A stretch of 64,000 bases of DNA from Papilionanthe hookeriana x Papilionanthe teres (taxonomy: Eukaryota > Streptophyta > Magnoliopsida > Asparagales > Orchidaceae), in contig CM040427.1 in NCBI GenBank assembly GCA_022702705.1, forward strand, positions 73,709,283-73,773,282. The letters run 5' to 3'. A program made the translations under genes and the position numbers. Below, piece by piece: positions 46,006 through 57,060 of this stretch. Numbering within the stretch: position 1 is the stretch's first letter; every line of letters starts with the position of its first letter. The notes beneath the pieces are model-generated. The model was not told the origin of the DNA, made no database searches, and saw nothing but the letters and a program-made list of their open reading frames with translations.

Positions 46006-48170
46006 ATTGATTATAAATAAAGCTATCTTAGTATGTATGGCATGCATAATGTCTTGAGACTAATGCGAACATATTTTAGAATTTCAAATTTAAATGTTTT
46101 ATATTTCACTACACTCAAATGTTGTGTTTTAATTGGTGCTAAGTGCATCGAAGTAGGTTGTGTACTGGGTTATGCAATTCTTTGATGATGAATGCATAGA
46201 ATATTTATTTCAAAAGGCTAATCGGTGCGCGTAGGCAGAACTCACTCAACAAGGTAGTGGTTCACACGGGTCAAACCACACCTTTCTATGCATTGAGCAA
46301 GGGCTTGAAGATAAGGGATAAGAGCAACATGCTATGCATAGCTCTACAAATCATATTATCATTCATATTCCTAGATTCAGAGGGGTTTCTACTAAACTTT
46401 ATTTGATGTCAATCGAGATTTTTTAGATGTATAATGTTTCTATGCTTGTGAATGTGGTGATTTATGTGATTTGTTTTATTTTTGAGTTACAATTTAAAAA
46501 AAGCTAAGTTGAAGTTATTTAGGTTGGTGTTGAAGTTTTAGTCCTTAATTGAGCCTAATGACAATCTAAGCAAAAGGCAGAAATGTAGATATGGCCCTAT
46601 AATTTGGACAAACTTATGGAATGGACATAGACATGGGTGCAAACCCTAACCTACGCTAGACTCGTTAACCTTCATCATCCGAACTATTGTTGGTGGTTTA
46701 GCTAAGATTTATCCTTCGCTTCATGTTTTGTCTTCTTTTAGATAGTTCGGATTTTTATAATCTGTTGACCATAACGCTTCCTAACTCTATAAAACAGAAA
46801 CTCAAAGAAAAGAATCCTAGGTTGCTACAACAACTTATTTATTTAAAGTAGCTTTGAATAACAAAGTTAGCATACCTTAATAACATATAAAGTAAATTTA
46901 AGGCAGTATTTATATGTCGTCCCTGCAAAACAGAGTTAGTATGCTTCATTCCAATGTAAATGTGTTCATTTTAATTGTTAATTATTTTTATTTGGGACAA
47001 TCCGATCATGATTCCCATGTCTTTCCGTCGCCCTGAGGTTGTCAGATTCCTTGATCTACTTACTCTAGAGAGGTGGCCAAGCCTACTCCAACTAGAAGAT
47101 TCTTGTCAATAACTATGGGTTGCATCCTCCAAAAGATCTTTGTGGACCTAGGTAGCAATGTTAAAGTCACATTCGATGATTTGTGTTTATTAGTGTTTCA
47201 TTTAATTTTTAATGTCTTTTTCAGATTTTGGGGTTAAAAATGTTAGACTGCTTAAGACTTCTTAGTTGACTAAATTTTATGATTTTGTTCTTACTTTTAA
47301 CTTTTGGTGGGGTGGCTAGGACCAGAAATGGTCTGGTTTGAGAGTTTGGCTCCCCAAGTTTTGAACATGGGTGACTTGGACTTGGGTGCAAAGTGTTAGT
47401 CTCCTTGGTTAAGTGTGCATGGTTTATCTTTTTGTGCTTTTTTTATGCTTAATTTTCTCTTAATTAATTCATAATTAGCTTGTGTCGTCATTGTAGGTTA
47501 TTTGGGTTATGTGTGTGTCATGGTTGACCTATGGGTATGTACCATGAGGGTGGGCCATGGGCTCTCCTATTAGGGCTTGGGCTTAAGGTTAAGGTTTGAA
47601 TTTTGTAGTTATGCTTAGGCTTAAGTGATTAGGGTTAGCCCAAAAGGATTAACTTATTAAGCCTTCATAATTTAATTTTGATATTTAAGTGTTTTTGGTC
47701 TTAATATTTTGAATATATTTTGATTTTGCTTTGAGGAGTTTAGTTGTTAAAGATTTGAATTGTTGAATCTTGGTGGTTTCAATTTATTTTATATAAGGTC
47801 TTGGTTTTCTAGGGTTTGTGTCAAATTTAAGGTTGGTTGGTGTTGAAAAAATTATTAGGTGAGATTAACGTTTGACTTTGATGACACGCCTCTCCCCTTG
47901 GTTTAAATTTTGGTGTCCTGGGGACTCTAAGCTCCATGGGTATCCATTCTTCACCTGTAGGAATTCCACTGGGCTAGACTCTCAACCATCTCAACCAAGG
48001 GTTGAGGATTTGGGCTTAACCCCAGGAAACTTTAAGTGAGTGTGGGACTAGTTAAAATTCTTATTTGGGTGAGTTCAATCTCTAGTCATCTAAGGTCATT
48101 GGGACACCCTAAGGCTAAATCTCTGGTTTCTATAGAGAGAGAACATGTCCTCGCAAAACTGAGGTCAACA
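46006..48170 (-). repeat. Second element 1-type LTR (partial)
   Basis: 46,006-47,310 matches 13,140-14,650, and 47,310-47,950 matches 44,870-45,645, so relative to the first copy an internal part of at least 2.6 kb is absent. It ends CTGAGGTCAACA at 48,170, the family LTR end. The left end is truncated at the RT stub. Confidence 0.7.
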
Positions 48171-48720
48171 TAGACAACTTCTTATGAGTGATGTTGTCGT
48201 GGAGATCATACTTGCTTTGCAACACTTTCACCTCCTTCTTTGTCAAAAATGAGGGGTCGTTACCCTTGACAGAGCCAAAGAGGGTAGGGAAATATTTCAG
48301 AGCCGTCGCAAAGAATAGAAGGCAGCGGGGAGACGAAATGAGAAGGAAGATCAAAAGTGCGGGGAAAGAAACCATAATGTGTAAAGTAAACAGAAACAGT
48401 TCCCTGCCCTATTTATAAGATGAACGCATAAAATGAGATTATCATAATGATAACTATCATATCAAATATCTTTTTAAATTTATTCAATTTTGTTTCATTT
48501 CCAAATACTATTATTATAACTATAGAATAAAGTATTTTATGAACGGGTCTTCGAAGTCCTCAGACAAGACATACCCTTTCTGAGTTAACCCTTGGAGGAC
48601 CATGGACTGGTCTAATCTAATATGCTCCATCCAATTAGCTTTTCGTTGGAACTTGCCCAGGTCATTCATCTCACAAAGCTCATCTAGCTCGCGCATTGCC
48701 TCGGCCAGCCCGCTTTGCAC
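48171..48720 (-). other. Unrecognised minus-strand open stretches
   Basis: Two frames: 48,375 into the LTR at 48,130 (starts MVSFPALLIFLLISS; later DPSFLTKKEVKVLQSKYDLH) and 48,720-48,520 (MRELDELCEMNDLGKFQRKA). A TTATAAAT sequence at 48,411-48,418 lies about 40 nt before the first ATG. They may be debris of a retroelement gag N-terminus, or chance. No family recognised. Confidence 0.25.
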
Positions 48721-49472
48721 AGTGGCGACTCCGTCTACAAAGTTAATATATTCGAGCCCATAGTCGCCAAATGGGCTGATAACTCAAATTAAAACACGTT
48801 AACCAGTCGGTTACTGTCATACTCAAACTCAAATTTAGTTTGTAGTACATATTTGATATAAGATTGACGGAATTCATCACATTAAGAGTGCTTTCCATAA
48901 CCGTTCATTTCTTTCTGTAATTATAAAAAAATGCCTCTATAAATTGGAGGCAAAAAGATAAATGATGAGACTTTTCCCCAGTTTTACTACAAGAGTTGAT
49001 CTAATTACTCTTTTTGTTTCTCTATTCCTCTTCCTCCCAGCTCTAACTCTCAAGACGTATTCACAAAAGACAACTTAAAATTCAGCATTACTGAAATTAA
49101 GTGGAGGAATGCTAAGAAGAGAACAAGAACAACTTGAAAAACTAACTTTTATTTTTTTTCTTTTTCTTCTTAATTCTTCTTGATACCCAATTAGGATTAA
49201 GCCAACACAGTGCAATCCTATGGCTACTATTGATTTTCTAGAAGATTTTTCCATCTTCAGTTACAAATATCATTAATTACAATTTCTAAAAATTTTAAAA
49301 TTATTCCTTTAAATTTCTATAATCCTCTAAAATTTTCTTCATTAAACGAGTCTATTTTCCAGAAATTATTCTAAATTATCTGTTTAATTAAATCTCAATG
49401 TAAATCAAAATTAATTTTGAACACTTGCATTCTAAAGACAAAAAATTTTAACATGTTATCATAATCCCCAAG
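48721..49472. other. Spacer upstream of the KAS I exons
   Basis: No KAS I exon was found here. Contains a plus-strand CTATAAATTGGAGG at about 48,938 followed by CT-rich sequence, resembling a promoter or an LTR core, but no partner LTR is visible. Otherwise AT-rich. Confidence 0.35.
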
Positions 49473-50364
49473 GTCCTGGAAAGCTTGGAACATGCAAGGA
49501 AAAGGGATGCAGTTATAATTGCTGAGTATCTGGGAGGAGCTATAAACTGTGATGCTCATCACTTGACTGATCCTCGATCCGATGGCTCTGGATTTTCTTC
49601 CTGCATAGACAAAAGCTTAGAGGATGCCGGAGTTTCCGCTGAGGAGGTGCAGTAAGATGTTCATAACATATGAAACTATACCCAATAATTAGCTTACAAT
49701 GATACTTAATCAGACTGGCTATAAACTGCCTTATAAAAAAATGAATAGGTGAACTATATCAATGCTCATGCAGCATCCACCGTTGCCGGAGATTTAGCTG
49801 AGCTTCGTGCGATTAAGAAAGTTTTCAGGAACACAAGTGAGATTAAAATGAACGCGACAAAGGTAAGCAAGTTTTGTTCAGGTAACACAGTATATATTTT
49901 TTGAGGATTATTCAAACAATATATTTTAATGTTTGATTAGTCTATGATTGGGCATTGCCTTGGAGCTTCTGGAGGCTTAGAAGCCATCGCTACCATCAAA
50001 GCCATTAGCACGGGCTGGCTGCATCCTACTCTTAACCAAGATGTATCATATTTCTTCGCTCTTTTGTTCTTTTAGTCCAATTTAATTTGAAAGTCACTAG
50101 ACGTTTTTTCATGTAATGCAGAATTTGGAGCCTGAGGTTACAATTGACACTGTTGCTAAAGTGAAGAAGCGTCATGAAGTACACGTTGGTATGTTTGATA
50201 TTATTCTTTCATTTATTAAGTTATTCATATGAGAATTTTGGTTCTTTTAGGTTCATTTTGACTGAGCTAGCTTCTGGGGTGTGTTATATTGTACAGCTAT
50301 TTCGAATTCATTTGGCATTGGGGGCCATAATTCAGTGGTCGTTTTTGCTCCCTTCAGCCCTTGA
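49473..50364 (+). pseudogene. KAS1: 3' portion of a beta-ketoacyl-ACP synthase I gene (five exons)
   Basis: Five exons join in frame with GT..AG introns: 49,473-49,646, 49,749-49,862, 49,941-50,042, 50,122-50,188 and 50,297-50,364 (TGA), giving 174 residues without a stop. Diagnostic strings: IIAEYLGGAINCDAHHLTDP, VNYINAHAAST (first catalytic His; usually NAHATST), KSMIGHCLGASGGLEAIA (second His) and SNSFGIGGHNSVVVF (usually SFGFGGHN). KAS I is the plastid condensing enzyme elongating acyl-ACP in fatty acid synthesis. The N-terminal half, with the transit peptide and the catalytic Cys, is not in the window upstream. Either a truncated duplicate or a gene split by the retroelement nest. The first donor (GTGCAG) is weak. 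Confidence 0.88.
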
Positions 50365-51429
50365 GAGAAGGCGTTGCTGAGTTACACTTCTATTTACTTC
50401 TAATGAATTAGCAATGGCAAGACTTCATTAAATTATTATGTTTATAATTTAAAGTGGAAGGCAATGTAAGACCAATAAAATGTACTCTTTCTTCACCTCT
50501 GCTTATGAGTGGATTTTGGAAAAAAAGTATGTATGGAAATAAAATTCATGGCAAGTGCAGCTTTGTAGATAACAGCTTATAAGGATTTGCAGGTTCATTG
50601 TAACATACTGTTATTTTTCATATACTTATTAAGCTAAGTGTTATATGACCAGCATTCATATGAGCGATAATTGAGCTTACCCAATTATGTATTTGATATT
50701 AATGATTTGAACAAGTAGCCTGGAATCGTTTTATAGATTTTAAAAAGTTTATATACAATACAAAAGATGCATTACTCATGTAGTTTGGAGAATTTTAAAT
50801 GATTGTAGAAATGAAAAAGTTTATTCTCAATATCTTATTACGTGTTTAATGTTTTCATAGAATTTTTAAATTTATGTTATTTTTTAAATGAACAATTAGT
50901 ATTTTCAAGTGAAGAAACGAATGAGTATTTAGTGTTTAAACTTGTGCATTTATATGTCTAGCAATAAAGCTTTTGATCAACATATTTAATCATTTATAAA
51001 TAAAAATATAAATTGTTTTATATAAATAAAATTTGGGTTATTCATGGAATTCATCTAATAACATTATTCAAACTGGGTTGACTTGTTATGAAACGGAGGC
51101 CATTTAAAGTGATGCGAGCTCCCAAAATTAATGACCGCTCCCTAGGACAACTCTTTGCATTTTATTTTATTTTTTATTTGTTAAGAGAGCATAGGAGGGT
51201 CAAATTTTCAGAAGGCAGATTGAATTGTAGATAAGACATTACCCAGATATTTCACTCTCATTTTGCAAGGACTTTTTGATATGGTTACCCCTTCCGATAA
51301 CAAGAGAGCATTTTCAATTAAACCTAGTCAATAAGAATTGAAAATTGAACCTATAGTAGCCGAAAAATTAGGATTTAGGATGTAGAATTCATCACTTAAA
51401 GTTTAAAGCGGATGTTGGGGGGAATAATG
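50365..51429. other. KAS I 3' flank and AT-rich spacer
   Basis: AATAAA-type signals at about 50,476 and 50,537 could serve as polyadenylation signals for the KAS I fragment. Beyond that the sequence is AT-rich with no gene or recognised repeat. Confidence 0.4.
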
Positions 51430-51620
51430 ATAAAACTCGATCAAGATCGCATTGCTTTAACATCCCAGGCCTTTGTGGTCTCTGATCTACTTAGTCAGAG
51501 GAGTTAGTCGATCAAATCTAGCAAAATAATTCTTATCACCACTCATTAGTTGCGTCATCCAAGGTATCCTTGTATATCTGGGGTGGATATTTTTTCAAGG
51601 GGACAAATTTAAGTCAACAT
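51430..51620 (-). repeat. Possible highly diverged Tat LTR relic
   Basis: GATCAAGATCGCATTG..ACATCCCAGG..GATCTACTTAGTCAGAGG..GCGTCATCCAAGGTATCC resembles, block by block, the LTR stretch with GATCCCACGG..TTCACTTAGTCC..ACATCATCCGAGGTATTCC (about 37,650-37,800) and 46,990-47,150. The similarity is weak and discontinuous. Confidence 0.3.
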
Positions 51621-51753
51621 TAGCTAACAAAAGACTTAATGCCAATCAATTGTACCCGTACGAATTCATAACTCAAAGGATAAAAGGTCATTTAGGAATA
51701 TACAGGTTTTGATCGTGAATGTGATATAATGGTGTCATTTGGTGTCAACCACC

Positions 51754-51852
51754 CAGTCAGAGGACTCTAGTCATAATCGCTATTTTGTTGTGTAATGTGG
51801 CGGCAAAATCATGCAGACAGAGGGCTCTAGTCATAACCGTTATTTTGTGGGG
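51754..51852. repeat. Short direct repeat, two 39-bp copies, 60-bp period
   Basis: CAGTCAGAGGACTCTAGTCA..CGCTATTTTGTTGTG at 51,754-51,792 and CAGACAGAGGGCTCTAGTCA..CGTTATTTTGTGGGG at 51,814-51,852. No further copies seen. The rest of 51,621-52,380 holds nothing recognised. Confidence 0.7.
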
Positions 51853-52379
51853 TTACGTCTTTACTGACATGTAATTACTTTGATTATAAATATAATGATA
51901 CATTTGATATATTATTCACTATTTATGAGCTGAAGTCAAACAAAAGTTTGTCACCCTCGGCAGACTGTTGTGGAGGACAGATGGAATTTTGCTTTAAGTC
52001 ATTTAAATGATTAATTTTAATTTGGGCTTTAGTTGATTCTTTTAAAAAACTTTATTTTAAGAGATTGACCAATTCAGTTGAATCTTAGATCAACACGACC
52101 GTCAGAGAGAATTGAAAATTTAATGTTTTTATATTTAATGGGGCTGTTAATTTTGTCAGTTTATTCTTTTAGGATATGAGTCATGTCGAAACCTGTTCTT
52201 AAAAGAATGAGTATCGATCTGGGTGATTTGGAATTATAACCTTGATGATTGGACGTTTATTTCAAATTTACTAGACTCATCAACTCTAGCCCTTGTGAGG
52301 AGGAGAATCAGGCTATTGAAGTGCACAACATGAATAATGCTCTTTTCTGACAGTAACATGTAGTCGGTTATCTAGAGAA

Positions 52380-53600
52380 ATACTGTTACTTTTGATGTTT
52401 TTGACGGCTTATCGACTGTTTTAAACTCGTAGCAAAAACACTTGTCGATAATTGTAAAATCAACTGATATTCCAATGGCTAAACATTCTGACGCATAACC
52501 AAAAATTTTGTCTTAGCCTTTTTTTTTTCTTGAGAAATTTAAAATCATTGATTTTTGTTGTTTCATATAACCGATGATTTATTCCATCGACATAAGCGAT
52601 GGCTTCCATGTCAGAAAAAATGTAGCGCCCGTCTCTTTTCTTTTTTAATGCAAATTTACTGTCAGATATGTGTCGTTGATGAGTCAGTTTTGGTAACTGA
52701 AAAAAAAATTGTTGGAAAAGTGTCACGGCAATCGATTTGTTTTGACACAGTTAAGCTGTCGATTCGGTGTCACTTATGCATTGGTTTTTAAGTCCATCGG
52801 TTATAACAACTAATTTGTTAAAAGTGGTCGACAAACCTCTGGTAGGTCGTAAGGAACTTGCACCATCAGTAAATAAAACAGATTCACATTTTCATATTTA
52901 CATTATCACACCTGTTATCAAAACATTTAATTTACAATTCCAAGCATTTAATGAACTAAAATAGCATTCGAACAGTAAAATATCAAATTAAATAATGAAA
53001 TAAACAATATGCATCTAATCTAATTTTAATACATCACTGTTCACAGAAAATGTATGTTCAAATGTAAAACATAATCATAAAAAAAAGAAAAATATACCCC
53101 CTAATCCTCTTCCTTCATCTCGTCTTGCTCTTCCTCATCGTCCCCCGCCTCTTCCTCCTTCTCCAATGCTGCCATGCCACAACGGCACATCTGCTTCCAG
53201 ATAAATTCGAACTTATCTATTTATTGTAAATTTCATAAAAAACTGACGTGTTGCCAACAGGCTCGATGTGGTAGTTGTTGCCTATTGACTTCTACTTAGT
53301 AGAGGCTATGTGGACCTCTGCCGAAGCAAATCAGGTATAGTCAGGGTGGAGGTAGGGGTGGGGGAAGTTAATTGAGCGCAGGTAGTGAGGGTGGGAGTGG
53401 TGGTTAGGGTAGCGGTGAGAGCGATGATGAGGATGGGGGTGGGGGTTGGGTAGGGGTAGGGCCGGGGGGTGTGGTTAAGGTAGGGGCAGGTGTAGGTGTA
53501 GTTGTTGGGGTGGAAGTGGTTGTCGTGGTCGGGTGGCCTCTCCTGACATTTTCTTTTCTAGAAAATGATGTGCTTATGTCCCCCCTATAAGGAGGGAGAT
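52380..53600 (-). mobile_element. Possible CACTA (En/Spm-like) transposon relic
   Basis: On the minus strand a Thr/Pro-rich N-terminal stretch (TTTTTSTPTTTPTPAPTLTT, 53,404-53,560) is followed some 250 bp later by an acidic C-terminal stretch (EKEEEAGDDEEEQDEMKEED then stop at 53,101), a composition seen in plant CACTA-associated proteins. 52,400-52,800 has scattered GACGG/CGATGGC motifs reminiscent of CACTA subterminal repeats. No CACTA terminus was found and there is no continuous frame. Confidence 0.3.
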
Positions 53601-53782
53601 TGTTGACCACAAGAAAATATATTGAGAAATTCATATCAATTTCATATGAAATTACACTTTAAAGAAAGGTATTTTCTGTGTTTTATTGCAGGAATGAAGA
53701 TTCATAGGTGCTGAAAGCAAAAAAGGCGCTAATTTGGAGCAAAAAGGACTAAAATGATGAAAATTGAATTGTCCCGCCGACG

Positions 53783-53945
53783 GCAAGATTTAAGCCACCG
53801 ACGGCGAGATTTTCCTGAAATTTTTTAATATATTATAATAGAGCCCGCCAAAGATGAGATCGAGCCCGCCGACAACGAACTTGAACTGTTAGCCTTGCTT
53901 CTAGAAGCCCGCCGACGGCAAGATCGAGCCCGCCGACGGCGAGAT
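53783..53945 (+). promoter_or_regulatory. CCGCCGACGGCGAGAT array in Athila-like U3
   Basis: Five or six GC-rich units (CCCGCCGACGGCAAGAT, CCACCGACGGCGAGAT, GAGCCCGCCGACGGCGAGAT and variants) ending about 80 bp upstream of the TATA box. Each holds an RCCGAC core as in DRE/CRT elements. Homologous to the arrays in element X. A stress-responsive enhancer role is inference. Confidence 0.5.
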
Positions 53946-54025
53946 AGTTGATTCAAGCCAAATACGATGAATTTGGACGCATTTTGAAAAAGTGCTTAAG
54001 CAACATTTGGAAATTTGACTCCTTC

Positions 54026-54033
54026 TATAAATA
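54026..54033 (+). promoter_or_regulatory. TATA box of the Athila-like LTR
   Basis: TATAAATA in CTTCTATAAATAAGATAC, plus strand, downstream of the GC array and well inside the LTR: the expected core promoter placement. Transcription would start near 54,060. Confidence 0.6.
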
Positions 54034-54560
54034 AGATACAATTTTATGTATTAGTGTGTGTTAGTTAGTGTCAAATTAGTGTTTCCTTTTTTAGTAAGAG
54101 TTAGTGTTTAGCGTCTTGGTGAGTTTTAAGTGTGTTGTACAAGAAGGAAGAGTCAAAGGAACTTGAGGAATCAGCTTGGGGAGAAGAATTGAGATAAGTA
54201 TATTTGTTTATTGTTTTATAACTTTAAATGAAATCCAAAATATGTGTTATTATTCTCATGTGTTCTGAGTAGTTTTTTTGTCTTTCTCCTTGTTGAGATT
54301 TTGTGAAATGAAGAATTAAAATGAGTTGTGTCTAATAATATTAAATAGAGATTGTGATAATCTTTTACTTAAATCTTAATTTACTTTCAATTTGGCCAAT
54401 TGAATTGTTAACATATGTTGAATTATCAACTACAGTAAAGATTACATCTAAGATTTAGGGAATTCGAAAGCCTTGGAAGGATGGTGCAAATAAATAGGGA
54501 AATATTAATTATCGAGCGAAGAATTGAATATTTTAGTGTGATAGACTAAAATCTTCAATT

Positions 54561-54565
54561 CGGTC
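54561..54565 (+). repeat. Target site duplication of the solo LTR (left copy)
   Basis: CGGTC immediately before TGTCGGCATA; repeated as CGGTC at 62,054-62,058 directly after the LTR end CAACA. Confidence 0.9.
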
Positions 54566-56825
54566 TGTCGGCATATTTTTAGATTGTGTGTTGTTGTATT
54601 TTGAAAAAGGGGGTTGCCTACAGAAATTGTCGGCGAATTTTAGATTTTAAATTTAATTTAAATATATATGTAATTTAAAAGTAGTATTTGATTTTGAAAA
54701 TAATTTTGAGTTTGAAAATTTTAAGATATGAAATCAAACCGACCTCACATCCCAAATAGTTTATATAAATGAGCGCCACATCACAAGCTGTGTATCTATC
54801 CTGAAGAATAGACACACTACTTGATGATGGGTCTTGATTAAATAAATTAGAAGATTTGTGACATCCGTTTGGTCTGCGAACCAATTTTATAAGCCGACAG
54901 GTTCCCCTGCTTAATATAAAGAAATTAAGCAGGGTTTATATTACCCAGGTTCTTAAAGTTCCCTATAAGGGCAAGCCCCTCTAGTTAATTACATCTTAAA
55001 TGACGGGAATCATTTAAGAAAACTCTCGATAATGATCAGTGGTTTTGCTCTCAAAAATTTCAAAGTTTAAGGTTTTCAAAGGATTGGATTTTGGAAATTT
55101 CAATAGGGATTAGCTCAAATTTGGAACAGTTTATTTTGGAAATCCAATAGAAGAGAAGTAAGAGAAGCTGAGGATCCAAGAAGAATCTTGGCAACTTCCC
55201 AAACTATCCTATTGTTTGGCTTCAATTTGAGAGAATTATTCAATGTTTCCATCCTGTCAATTTTAATTAATTAGGACTTATATTTTGCATGACATGATCA
55301 TACAAATAGCCTTGAAGATGTGAGGGTTTATGTCGTACCAAATGACTACCTCGGAGTCCTAAGACCGATTAGGGCTTATTTTACATAACATTATTATGTA
55401 AATGCCTAACGAAAAGTTGAGGATTTATGTTGCACTATGCAAACTACCTCGAAATCCTATAGTTTGATTGTTTAATTCTAGGAATGTTTAGCTGATGTAG
55501 AGTTGTCTTGCTGAAGAAGATGGCCGTGCTGCCCACCGTGCTCCAAGCTCCTTGTTGTTGCAGAGGTTTAGTTTTAGAAAGTGGCAATCGGGAGATGGAA
55601 AAGTGTTTTGGTTTAGAAATCTTAAAGTCCAAATATTTTTAATATTTTAATTAAAACAAATCTCAAAGTTGTTTAAACGAACCGATTAAGATCCCACGGT
55701 TCCGTCATCCCGCACCGTTATTTTCATCGAATTCACTTAGTCCGTATGAATTTGCTAAACTCAACTGAATGAGTTCCACACTTTCATTTAGACCGTGGGA
55801 AATCCCGTTAGGAACACGTGGGTTACATCATCCGAGGTATTTCCGATCATTCAACGAGACGTTTTAATTTAGTTGCAATTGTAGCTTTGTTGTTCTTTTT
55901 GTGATTAAATTTTGAGTTGTTTTATATTTTGGAATGTTGTGGCGGTGAATTTTATCTTGTGGTGACTTTTAATTTAGTTTTGGTTTCAGTTTAGGGACTA
56001 TCCTAAAAGTTTTGGTTTTCATGCAACAGTCTTGTTTAACATGCAATAAAAAGTAAAGTACAGTGCATGTAAGTAAATTGCAATAAAATAAAAGCGTACC
56101 TGAAGGGTCTTCCCGTCATCCCAAGCTGCACTTAAAACACATGTTAGAGCATTTAAATATTTATAACAAGTACCTAGGTAAAGCTAAGGGAAAGGTTTTG
56201 GTTGTCTACCAGAATCTTAATCCTATTGCTAGTCAATTCCTATGACATCTAGGTTCTTGTATTTTGTTTATGGATGATTTTCTTCATCAAAGAACAATTA
56301 AATTCAATTGCTCTTCTAAAACATCCCGACATATTGATGAAGTGCTTAGGACGAGTCCTAAACATCTTTTCAATACTTCTGGGATTATTTGAGTCTAAAT
56401 GAATTTTATTGTACAGATGAATTGATCATCCAAGGTTTCAGTTAAATTTTGTTTCTTGCTCAGTGAACTTAGGACATTTGAATATCTTATGTGTGAAGTG
56501 ACACTTCACTTAATACTCTACTTAAGAGTTATAATAATTAAAGCCTTTAAGGGCAAGTCGGGTTGTTGAGAATTTTAATCATTCTTATTTTAAAGTTTGA
56601 GTTAATGATTAAAAGTGATTTAATTTAATTATGAGATTTTAATTAATAATTTTAAGTTTGGAATAGTGTTCAAATTATTTTAGATTTAATTTAAATCTTT
56701 ACACTTTCAATTATCTTAGTATTTCAGATCGATGTTTATGTTTTAAATTTACTTAGATAGAAAGAGGTGTTGATATGTTTTGTTTTAACTCTTAATGATT
56801 TCATTTAGGTTTGTTCTTAAGTGAT

Positions 56826-57060
56826 GTTAATTTAATTTAATTTTATTTTATTTAATTTAATTTAATTTTAATTAATTTAATTTAATTTTAATTTAATTTT
56901 TTATTTAATTTTAATTTTAATTTAATTTTTAGTTCCAATATTTTAAATCTAATTTAATTTAATTGTGAAGGTGTTAATTTAATTTAATTTAAACTTTGAC
57001 TTGACTTAATTTAATTTAATTTAATTTAACTTCAAGATTTTAAATTTGATTTTAATTATT
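56826..57060. repeat. TTTAA-rich low-complexity tract in LTR C
   Basis: Irregular (TTTAAT)n repeats (AATTTAATTTAATTTTA and so on). LTR A and B have shorter, less regular AT-rich sequence at the corresponding place. Confidence 0.8.

Larger units (their letters stand above)
53601..54565 (+). repeat. Athila-like element 5' LTR, left part
   Basis: Starts TGTTGACCACAAGAAAA; related to the reverse complement of the element X LTR (CACTTTAAAGAAAGGTATTT, TTTGGAGCAAAAA and the GC-rich array). Interrupted at 54,565 by the solo LTR and continued at 62,059: the joined reading AATTCGGTC/CTATTGTTTGGG matches the uninterrupted element X LTR. Includes the GC array and a TATA box. Confidence 0.8.

Noticed and set aside
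53404..53634. Pro/Thr-rich frame as an independent host gene
   Set aside because: Low-complexity G-rich DNA gives such frames by chance; at best it is part of the possible CACTA relic.
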